64,000 bases of DNA from positions 182,945,112 through 183,009,111 of the forward strand of contig OY294069.1 in NCBI GenBank assembly GCA_958510875.1. Reading direction: 5' to 3'. Under the pieces are notes generated by a model. It saw only the letters and a list, made by a program, of their open reading frames with translations, was not told the origin of the DNA and did no database searches. Below, piece after piece: positions 45,270-55,269 of this stretch. The stretch comes from Endomychus coccineus (Eukaryota > Arthropoda > Insecta > Coleoptera > Endomychidae). The number at the start of each line of letters is the position of its first letter. Position 1 is the stretch's first letter. The translations under genes and the position numbers were made by a program.

Positions 45270-48200
45270 TTAACATGAGTTTCTCATGTAAAACGGCTTG
45301 AGAAGAAAGGAAGAAAGGATTTATACACTTCACAACTTCCTCGTTCCCCTGATGAACACGAGAGGACGAAACAACTGTCCGGAACTTTTATTTGCGTTGT
45401 TACTAGTCGATCTAAATTGTAGAGAAACCTTACCTTAGCGAATTTTCTTGATAATAGCTAAGGAGAAATTTTTGTTGATGAATCTAATTTGAACAGTGCG
45501 GAAACAATTATAATGTTACAAGAAAACGTGTATTCAGGGAGAAAAAATATAACATAAAAATTATGAATTCTGCGACGACTTGATGACCCCATATTTCTTG
45601 AATCTATTTACTGAGTGTGTCGAGTAATATTCTAGCTGCTTGGATTATCTGAGAAAATCACAATTTCCTTGTAGTATAATAAATTTACATCGTAAAACTA
45701 TGCAAATGGTATCCACGGGCAATAATTTTATCTAAATTGTTCAACCGTAAATTATTGTAAGGATTCCGCTAAAGTACGATTGACAATGCTTTTGAATGAC
45801 TTTAATTATGTTATCTTTTCAGAAATGCTGTCGGACACAAAAACGCTATCCAGAAAGTATATTTTATAATAATGACGCAGAAAGATGGAACCCGATCTTG
45901 TTTGTAGAGTTAGAAATGTGCCACTTTTATTTGATCCCAATTATTTTTGGACACATTTTAAAATGCAATATCCCAAAATTATCAACCCTAGTGGGTTCTG
46001 CTTTAGCTCGTGGTTTATGTTTGGGACCTTCAAGATTCATTTTATGAATGAAACGCAGGACATCGATAAATCGATTTTAATTATTATTAATAAATTATTA
46101 AATTAAATTATTAATTAACAATTATTTATATACCAGTCAATTCAAGTATATTTTAAGGCAAATCATATTGAAAAAATAGGAAACTTTAATTGTATTTCGC
46201 TGGTACCAGGGGACTGGAAGGCGGTAGGGGCTTAACGATTTCGTGTTTTACTATTTTAGATCTCTTATTTCGATTTTTCCTACACAAAAGATAGTTTGAG
46301 AATTTAGGACAAGGTGTAGTAAAAAAATAATGTCAACATCGATTTTTGAAATTGTAATGACTGTATTATTATTCAATATCCGTCCCCCCTCCCCACACAT
46401 TCTTATTATTTCTGCTCAAATATAACAAAAATGTTGTAAAATTTTGATAAAAGATGGTGCCATAAAACAGCGAATGAGCCAATATTCTTTTGCCCGTTAT
46501 CAGATTGGGTTTCATTAGTAAAATAAATCGTAAAGACCCGATGGGGCCATCTATCATAAAGGAATTTCGGACTACTTTTTGAAATATAGCATAAAACTGA
46601 AAACATACATATTTCCATACAAATTTGCTTCTGGTTGGAATCCTTTGGAGGCCTAGAAACGAAAATTCTAAGATTTACTTACCACGTAGCCAAATACAAA
46701 AATAAGCGTATTTCCTGAAGTTACAAATCTAATGTTAATATGATTATGATCGACTAACTCAATATTATTCAATACAGTCTGTAAACGGAAACGTACAACT
46801 ATAATTTGTAACTATCCCAAAGCTAGATAGAAGCGAAGGTAAACATGCCCAAGTGTATTTTTTCTAATCAACTTCCACTCACCTACAATAATAATTATAA
46901 AACTATCAGTTCAATGTACACTATCTAACGGTTCTAATTCACATGTCCATATAGTCACTGGTTAACACTTTTAGGAAATATCATGCATGTACTTGATAGC
47001 GAAGGAAAGTACCACGTTGGTGGACGGATCGAAACACAGTCACAGGTAAAGTATGCAGTGGTACGTACGTACCTGCGTGACTTGCCGCCTAGTCGACTCT
47101 TCTTATAACTGTACTGTTACGGTACCTGGTCAATTTTGACTCTCTCAATGATAACTTTGCTACACCTGTAAATAAGAATCTAACTCTTGATAATTCACAT
47201 AGTTGATTATTCTCAGGTACATACCTCTGTTCCCACCTCACGCTCTTCTCTCAATACTATCCATACCATCTACACTAAAGGATACGTACAACAAGTAAAT
47301 ATAAAATTCACGAATTTTGAGATTTGTCTTTTTTTTATTAATCAAAATTCATCAACAGTTACCTAATGACTCGGTGTAAATTATCTCTCTTTAATAGCAT
47401 AGAAAATGCCAAATGTGCTATGAATAAAAGTGATGAAACGTATACATCAGCTGACTTTTTGTCAAGCGTTTATGTGATGAACCTAATAATTATTGTAGCG
47501 TGTAACCTTCGAAGAATTCGGCAGACCCACGTAAAAACAAGTTTTTGGAAAAACGTTATCCGGAATTCAGATGAATTAGTTAATGGCCATAGCTATTACC
47601 TTATTTATGCTTCCTAGATCATTCGGCGCGACCTTTTGGTTTTCAGCAATGTCAAAACTTGATTTCTACACTCTTTTATCAGAGTATAAATGATAAAACT
47701 AGATAAAATGGAACTTGATGCGCGACGTGGAAAATACGTGTAATCAGTGTCACAAAGATAATGGGATAATACATTATTTAAACAAGTGAATCTTATCTAC
47801 GTTTCAAGCTTAATTAATTTACTTCCTGTACATTATTGTAGTAATTACTTGTTCAAAACCTTCAAAATGATTTTGTAGTTCTTCATAATAATATCGTAGT
47901 AGATATTTATGAATTATACTTAACAAACGGGTTAATTTCAGACCGGGGTAAGCTCAAATGTCTTTATAAACAATATAATTCGAATTCAAGTAATCCAAGG
48001 TTGATAGAATTGTCAAGTTGGGTCGAAATCACCCCATTCAGGTCAAAAACATGCTTCAACCGATTCGTCTTCATCTCATCCTAAGCCAGATTTTCCTCGG
48101 ATAAGTGGTCAAGTATAACAACGAAATACACAGGTGTAAAGAAAAGACTAGCATCATTTCTTTATGTAAACTTTGTCATAACAAATAACCTCACCCAATC

Positions 48201-49865
48201 CATAATCCGACAGCTTTGGTTTTGGATTACGTGCACACAGTTACCTATTACATTCCTTCAAGTGTTAACTAATATTTCATCTAACCATAAGTATTAAAAA
48301 GGGCATAGAATAGGGATGTAATCATAAAAATTCAGTATTCCATATTTAGTGCTTTTTTGTGTTAATATGTGTCCCTTCTAATTTCTATTTTACTCTTGTT
48401 TTTCCCCCAAATAATTGATAGCACCCTAAATTAGAATTAGTTTCTGGAAAACGTGACTCGATTTTACATCCGTATTTGAATAGAAAAAACTAAGATTTAC
48501 GGGGTGTTTTGATATATGTGGTTTTGTAATATTGAATTGTAAAACGGAATAATCATTATTAGTATCACAAACTAACAACTAGGAAATTAAAATAACAGAT
48601 AAGATGACGTGGATGAGCTTTATTCGTGGAATATTATTCTGATATGTTCATGGGACAACCGAATGGGACGAAAATAAAAGTCATTTACATGTAACTGTAA
48701 ACGGGCTATAACAAACGTATAAACTCTTGACATATCAAGGAGAATATTGGCGCCGTTCAACTCACGTAGGTACATTCGACATGTTTGTTAGGTAGGTACC
48801 TGACCTGTAACAACATTAGGCCAACGAATATTGACTTAATCAATTGAATATAAGTTAATAACTATAATTCAACCCTCTTATTCTTATACGTTGCCAGCGA
48901 ACGATTTTGATTTCCTAAATTGGAAATCCCAATGATTAATTAACGACACTCACCGCAAACAACGACATATTATCAGAATTTCAAGAATAATGTTACATAT
49001 ACATCGACAGATGGAAATTCAGATGACCAAGTTGAAACAATTATAGAGAATGAGATGAAATAAAATTTACCTTATTCCTTGAAATATGTTATCGAAACTT
49101 TTAAAGCATCTGTTTTACTTCTTCTATGCTCGAATTCAAATTCGATCATAGATTTTTCAATTCATTTGATAACCGATCAGTATTTTTTCTTGTGATTGAA
49201 CTGTAATGAATTTTATAAATCAATATTGTTAGAAGTACCTAATAAAACTATTCCATTAACGCGTAGGTGATAAGCTTAATATCACTCTCTCCATTGTTCA
49301 TTTAATTGAAAGAGACCCACGTTAATTTAAAAGTAAAGTTTTATAGCAATGCAATGAAAAATACACTTCAAGGAGAAAAAACACACATCCACACCGACTT
49401 CATACAGACAGGAGTTTGTTAACAGTTTAAACCGATCCTGCATTTGCCATCGAATTTAACCATTTATATTTGAAAATTAAACTATTAAAAATGTCACGTC
49501 AATAAAAATATAGATGTTTACCTCCAGTATTTCCAAAATAAATCCAAGAATCTCACCAGAAGTATTACTAACGTTGGAAAAAAATACTTTTGAACAATAA
49601 AGAATGTCAATTTAGTATTATCTATATAATCTAGTCGTTCTATACCCCACGATAGAACGTGGGGTAACACTTACCGCAACTATAATAATATCTTGGTAAT
49701 GATAAGTAATCCTATATTAATTTAAACTCAGTATATAAAATGTATATCCATTTTTATTAATGAGCAACAATTACAGGCAATGAGGTTCGTTCAGATTAAT
49801 AAATTATAATAAATTTAATAAAATCATTAATAAAGATTTGTTGTAAAATATTTCAAACGTGACGG
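45270..49865. other. Intergenic between secreted-protein gene and ARL3
   Basis: It contains the upstream region of the secreted-protein gene, including an unlocated 5' untranslated exon, and the ARL3 3' flank. An ARL3 poly(A) signal (AATAAA on the minus strand) lies at 49753-49758. A small hairpin, TACCCCACG-ATAGAA-CGTGGGGTA-like, occurs near 49642-49665. No coding gene was recognised. Confidence 0.4.
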
Positions 49866-52800
49866 TTATTTCTTTTTGATACTTTTACAGACCCATTCCA
49901 TGCCGTCACGAACTCCTTCACCTTTGGAAGCCACACAGGCTTGTATCTGCCAAGTTCTGTCTTTGATCGAATGCAAGCCCAAAGCTTGGGCTAAATCTGC
50001 AGCCGATAAAGATTCTGAAAGGTCTTGTTTATTAGCGTATACTAGCAATGGAACTTCTTGTAGTTTATCATCGCCCAATAGTTCGTACAATTCTATTCCT
50101 GTTTCCTCTAACCTTTTCTTGTCGGAGGAATCTACCACGTATATCTAGAACAAATCATCATTAATGGTTGAGAGAAAGGCTAAACATTGATTTTATTATC
50201 GTCCTTACCAAAACATCGGTATTTTCGAAATAATTCTTCCAATATGGTCTAATCTTCCGTTGTCCTCCGATGTCCCAAACATTTAATTTGAAACCATCAG
50301 AAATAACAGACTTTATATTGAAACCTGCCGTAGGTGTTATATGTGTTATATCTTCAGAAGCTAACGTTTTGAGAATCGTGGTTTTTCCCGCATTGTCCAG
50401 GCCCAGCAGTAATAAACGTAACTCTTTTTCCGGTGATGCTCTGAGTTTCCTCAAAATTGATAGCAAACCCTTAAATTAAATAAAGCATTATGTTATAAAC
50501 CAGATTGGGTTGATCCAGTTACGCTATGCTTATCCTTACTCCTTCCATCATTTTGATGGATTTTGTGAAACGAATTATTAATTTAGAGGTAGAGTAACTA
50601 CTCAAAGATTTGGTTCACCAGGTTCAGCGCTGTCTAGGTCTAAAAAGTCGTGTATTCATTGTTCAACCTGGTGAACCAAAGCTTTGCCTATTGACTTCTA
50701 ACAGGAAATACGTTTGTAGTTCACCATGTAAGGAACTACTCATTTCTTTAACGAAATAATAAATAAAACTACTTTGTTTTACTATCACTGATATCTAATA
50801 TAGTCGTTACTATAGTTTCAACACTAAACGTGTCATCTTCAGACGAAAAATGAATTTAACAAATATTAAATCTACTATATATAGATTAAAGAAGGATTTC
50901 AAACAAATTTCATGGCTATAGGAAATAGTTCTAGGAAAAACCAGAGAGGGGTAAGGTGATTAGGTAATTCCGTACGGCTTCCACAATTGAAGTTTTACTC
51001 ATTTCTTCAATAAGGCATTGATAATATAAAGATTCTTGACCCAGTATGAATTTATATAAAAATTCTCGGGAAATAGGTCACAATAAAACTCAGTTTTAAA
51101 TTTTCGTCTTTACGTACGTTTCGGTCTCACGACCTTCATCAGAAGACTTATTATGTAAAAAGGGGTTAATTAAAACTAATTAGCACAAGCGTCCATATCG
51201 CACAATTTTCAATCAAAAAGCCCATGCCGTCGAAACGAACAGAACCACGAATAATCGAAAATTGTATCGTTAATATTAAAGTATAATTTTTTTTTGTAAC
51301 AAGAATCCACTGTTGTAAAATTCTCATAATATACAAACGCATATTTCTATGGTCTCAAAGCAACTGAAGTTCGAAGCTATTTGTTGATATTTACTCGAAA
51401 CAGAAGTAGATTTATGACGTACTTGAAAAGGTTTTAGACCTGCATTGGAATTTACTTTAAGCGTTCTTCCTAAAATATACTTTTAACATTATAAAGACGC
51501 ATGTAGGTATTTGCAAGAGTTTTATTTAATCAAGTTAGTATAAATCTGACTCAATCCCTGAATATCATTCCTATGGTTCACATAATTGGAATCCCGTTTT
51601 ATGTGAATCATCTTCAGGATAGATCTTTTATAATATTTGGTTTCTTTAGTTAAAATATTAAAATTTTTGTAATCAAACTGATGGTTATAATCAAAGCAGT
51701 GTTTAGCAAGGGCGGCGGAATTTTCTAAGTTATTATTTCTTGTGCTATACTTATGGCCGTACATTCTTTTTTGTAAATATTGTTTAGAGATTCCAGTATA
51801 AGTTCCATCACAATCTAAACAATTCAATTTATATACCGTGTGGGTTTGTTTATCTTTAGGTATTACAGGTTTTAGATTTGAGAAATATTTCCCAACACAG
51901 TTAGTAGGTTTATGCGCAACATTTATATCGTACTTTTTCAAACATTTCTTAATTTTTTCTGAGGTCTCCGGAATGTATGGTAAAGTTATATAATTGTCTG
52001 TATTACCTGTTATGTTATTTTTATATGAAGAACCATTATAGATTTTGTTTATTCTCTCTTTAATGATAGGATTAAAGAACGTTTTTGGTTAGCCATTCAT
52101 TTCTAGTGTATTACGAACAATTTTTAAATTTTTGGGACGGTCTTCTGCGTGGGACAATTTCACCGCGCGGTCTGTAAGGCTGTTAATGACACTTTTTTTA
52201 TAACAAGCTGGTGCAACGGAATTGAAATGAAGATAACGTTGAGACCAAACTTCTTTAGTAAACCAAGAAGTTTTTATTTTTCCATCCGCATCATGCCTAA
52301 TGTTCATATCTAGGAAATTTATGTTTTTGTTTATTTCTATTTCACAAGTGAATTGAAGTTTACAGTGGAAATTGTTGAATTTAATATTAACGATACAATT
52401 TTCGATTATTCGTGGTTCTGTTCGTTTCGACGGCGTGGTCTTTTTGATTGAAAATTGTGCGATATGGACGCTTGTGCTAATTAATTTTAATTAACCCCTT
52501 TTTACATAATAAGTCTTTTGATGAAGGTCGTGAGACCGAAACGTACGTAAAGACGAAAATTTAAAACAGAGTGTTATTGTGACCTATTTCCCGAGAATTT
52601 TTATATAAAAAAATAAGGCATTGATTAAATCAAAATGGATATTGTGAATACTCGCACCATCTGTGATTGAAAGGCTCAACTCATTATTAAGACGAATGAA
52701 ACTCTGTAGCCTTAATGTAATATTGGATAGTGTTCTACACAAACAACAATGAACAACAGATTTCTTTACTTCAACTAATAAATCGGAAATCTAAACATTA

Positions 52801-53219
52801 CTGTGCAACCTGACTTGTACGTTTCAAAATTCACAAACATTCTAGTAATTAATCACTGCATTTTGTATACGCACAGACAGTCGAATGACCATAGTAGGAA
52901 CTGAGTAATTCATCAATAATTTTAATCGCGACATCTGTAGTTGAGAAGCCTAACTTATTATTAAAACGAATGAAAGCTCCAACCAAAATAATGAATAGTT
53001 ACCTACAACAGATTAACACAACAGGAATATTATGTTCGTTGGAACAGATTCCTTCACCTCAATTGAAAGATTATAAATTTTCTTAATACCATGACTACTG
53101 TGCAAACACTGGCAAACTGACATGTACGTTTCATAATAAATTCACAAATATTTCAGTATTTAATCATTTTCTTCGCTCATTTTGTTAATTTCATGTAAAG
53201 AATTCAATCAACTCACCAT
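49866..53219 (-). CDS. Arl3: ARL3, Arf-like small GTPase, start codon alone in exon 1
   Basis: Minus-strand coding exons: 53219-53217 (ATG only, followed by GTGAGT), 50469-50209 and 50144-49866. The joined product is about 180 residues beginning [13 protein letters not shown], matching the N-terminus of animal ARL3 ([11 protein letters not shown], 182 residues). Nucleotide-binding motifs are all intact: GLDNAGKT (24-31), [10 protein letters not shown] with the switch-I Thr, WDIGGQ, ANKQD and the CVASKGEG base loop. [20 protein letters not shown] is nearly invariant in ARL3. The GTPase releases lipidated cargo from PDE6D/UNC119 carriers, mainly for cilia; the fly ortholog is dnd. Intron 1 (2.7 kb) carries a complete PLE insertion. 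It is divergent from the RCC1-repeat gene. Confidence 0.95.
50603..50686. repeat. 84-bp hairpin-forming inverted repeat in ARL3 intron 1
   Basis: TTTGGTTCACCAGGTT (50609-50624) and AACCTGGTGAACCAAA (50665-50680) are perfect complements, extended by CAAAG/CTTTG outside. The loop is about 40 bases. It could be a tiny fold-back element or a stem-loop RNA. Confidence 0.7.
51106..51147 (-). ncRNA. Hammerhead-like motif, left terminal repeat, core intact
   Basis: The minus strand reads GTCTT, CTGATGA, A, GGTC-GTGA-GACC, GAAA, CG-TA-CGT, A and then AAGAC. Stem I (GTCTT/AAGAC) and stem II are perfectly paired. One extra base separates CTGATGA from stem II, as in the copy at 12428-12469. Confidence 0.7.
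52513..52554 (+). ncRNA. Hammerhead-like motif, right (inverted) repeat, C3 mutated
   Basis: This is the inverted partner of 51106-51147 on the plus strand, identical except that the first box reads TTGATGA. C3 is essential in hammerheads, so this copy should not cleave. Confidence 0.65.
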
Positions 53220-53370
53220 AATGGAACTTTATGATAATTTCTGACGTTTCAAATATTAACAAAAGTGCTACAAAAACAGAAATTCTTCCAAGGAACTTCA
53301 ACCCGTTTTGTTTACTGCGTTTACCCGTTTACCTACTGTCAACATTGGAAACCAAGAAAAAATCAATACA
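53220..53370. promoter_or_regulatory. Bidirectional promoter between ARL3 and RCC1-repeat gene
   Basis: The ARL3 start codon (53219, minus) and the RCCD1-like start (53371, plus) are only 151 bases apart, so both transcription starts must lie in or very near this interval. No TATA box in a convincing position was seen. An in-frame alternative plus-strand ATG at 53308 would shorten the gap to 88 bases. Confidence 0.7.
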
Positions 53371-55264
53371 ATGAAGGTATACTGTAACGGTTTTAATTTG
53401 TATAAAAAATTCAAAACTAGTGAGCATGTTATCAAAGGTTTTACGGATATTCTTTACGAGGACCTCACAGATTTGGAGGTTAGCTTGTCGTTCGCCGTCT
53501 TCCGTGCAGGCAACCAGTTTTACTTGAGTGGCGGGAATTTTACAGAAACCAAAAAACTGCACTTCGACGATATCGGCACTGTCATATGTCTGTCTTGCAC
53601 AAATGATAATATCTTCGTGTTGAACATGAATGGGGCATTGTTCAAGATTGATATTTGCGATTTGAGCGTAATAGAAGAATTACGTATGGCGGAACGATTA
53701 GGACACAATGAAAAATTCGTACATTTCGTTTGTGGCGATAAAATTCACGTAGCTTCGACCGATCAAGGACATTTGTACGATTTGCCGAATAGATTGGAAT
53801 TTGAGAATAACTATATTATTGATATCAAAGTAGGCGCAGTGCATTGTTTAATTCTGGACAGCAGAGGAAACATCTATACTTTTGGATCCGGGAGGTAAAA
53901 CAACATTCTCGTTGGTGCCCTATATCAAAAAAATAATGTTTAAATCTATAAATATTTGCTTACCAGACAATTTTAAGCCTATGACACCCATAACTTCATA
54001 CCTAAAACTGAGAAGAATCCTAAAATATCTCCAAATGGCTAGTTATTGAATTCTATATTCCCAGCTGTTCAATCAGCCAATAAGAATTGTTCTTAATTGA
54101 TAACACAATTAGGAAAAATTTTTCAACATAATACTCAATTTGTGTCTATTTCTATTGATGGAGAATCTTGGCTTCCGAATGGATTCCGCGTCACAATAGC
54201 TCGACTTGATGCCGACGTTTCGCCAACCATTACAGGTGGCATCTTCAGAGCAGGCTTGAGGCTTGAACTGAAACTGTTAAAACTGAAAGCTATTGTGACG
54301 CGGAATCCATTCAGAAGCCAAGATTAGCTATCCGCGGAAGTCTACTATTCAAGATATTTCTATTGAATTCAAATTTAGGATGGGACATGGGCGATGTTCA
54401 TAGAAAAATAGCCAAATTCACAGAATGTCAAACGTTCCCACAAATGTCTATTCCCTAAATTTATAAAGCCTTTTAACGAATTTACGGTACATTTTTTTCT
54501 ATCTGTCTAACAGGATTTTTATTGCAGTCGTGGACAATTAGGAACCGGAACATTGGAAGACGAAGAAGAGCCAGTCCTAGTAGATGCTCTAGCAGGAATA
54601 TTTATCGTTGCAATTGCTTGCGGCACGTGGCATTGTGTCGTTCTTAGTAAAGAGGGTGACGTTTATACTTGGGGTTGGAATGGTAATGGACAACTTGGAT
54701 TACCCATGTCGTCGTCGGAATCCGGTGAAGGAGTTTCACTTATGGCAACTCCGCATGTTGTTGATTTTGACGATTCTGGTGCGAATGCCGTGAAAGTGGC
54801 TTGTGGGAAAAGACATACCATCGTTTTGTTAGGTGAGTATATTATCAAACGTACACGGTTTTTTGAAAACGATGATGTTCCATGCTTTATGATTTTGGCT
54901 AGATTGTAAGCTATAATATAACCATGCTGGTTACGCTACAACGCTTAGGTAATATCTTCCATAGCATACAAATATATAGAAAAATTTCCCTATAAAATCT
55001 TGATGGAACTGATCCGGATACGGAAGAAACTTTGACAAATTTGGGGGTCCTTTGCCCTTTAAACGCTATTTCATTACTAATCGATTCCTTCTTAAATTTA
55101 CAGATAATGGCAAATTATATGGTTGCGGTTTCAACAAGTACAAACAACTGCTGGACGTGGAAGGAGATAGTATAGAGAAAATGACTCACCTCCATGACTT
55201 CTCAGATGAAAAAGTAACTTGTATTAAGTGTGGACCTTGGAATTCTGTAGTTTGTTGCCAATAA
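53371..55264 (+). CDS. RCCD1: RCC1-repeat protein, RCCD1-like, 3 exons
   Basis: Exons: 53371-53894, 54528-54832 and 55104-55264. Phases agree and the product is about 329 residues (human RCCD1 has 376). RCC1 blades are recognisable by VGAVHCLILDSRGNIYTFGS, SRGQLGTGTLEDEEEP, ACGTWHCVVLSKEGDVYTWG, WNGNGQLGLP, KVACGKRHTIVLLDNGKLYG and CGFNKYKQL. The N-terminal third is diverged. RCCD1 partners the histone demethylase KDM8 in chromatin and spindle regulation; that role is taken from the family, and the assignment to RCCD1 rather than another short RCC1-repeat protein rests on size and layout. The start at 53371 (MKVYCNGFN) is preferred because an RCCD1-like protein should begin close to its first blade; an in-frame ATG lies at 53308. 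Confidence 0.85.
54164..54325. mobile_element. Small inverted-repeat element with hammerhead-like centre
   Basis: Arms 54164-54201 and 54288-54325 are 38 bp, reverse complementary with a single mismatch (CTTCCGAAT/CTTCTGAAT). Between them, the minus strand has CTGAAGA, T, a GCCACC..GGTTGGC hairpin, and GAAACGTC. GCAT- and TGCT-type flanks can form about four pairs of stem I. This is the box order of PLE-type hammerheads; position 7 may vary, so CTGAAGA is permitted. There is no protein coding capacity. It lies in intron 1 of the RCCD1-like gene. Confidence 0.6.
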
Positions 55265-55269
55265 ATAAA
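55260..55269 (+). terminator. Overlapping poly(A) signals of RCCD1-like gene
   Basis: The stop codon sits within CAATAAATAAAG, so two AATAAA hexamers overlap at 55260-55265 and 55264-55269. The 3' untranslated region would be very short. Confidence 0.6.

Larger units (their letters stand above)
51023..52611 (-). mobile_element. Penelope-like element insertion with 14-bp target duplications
   Basis: AATAAGGCATTGAT occurs at 51009-51022 and 52612-52625, directly flanking the element. Inside, about 220 bp at the left (51057-51290) reappear inverted at the right (52391-52609), the arrangement typical of PLEs. The minus strand between them codes the C-terminal half of a PLE protein: [77 protein letters not shown]-equivalent GHK, and [12 protein letters not shown]. 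The single stop at 52089-52091 falls in the NGYP connector. The RT catalytic part is missing, so the copy is 5'-truncated. It lies in ARL3 intron 1. Confidence 0.88.

Noticed and set aside
45885..46618. Apparent inverted duplication (F-x-I-x-F-x-NETQ on both strands)
   Set aside because: Similarity between 45980-46070 and the complement of 46480-46570 is limited and gapped. I could not tell decayed repeat from chance without an alignment.
54097..54327. 76-codon plus-strand frame in the RCCD1-like intron
   Set aside because: It coincides with the inverted-repeat element 54164-54325 and has no protein signature.
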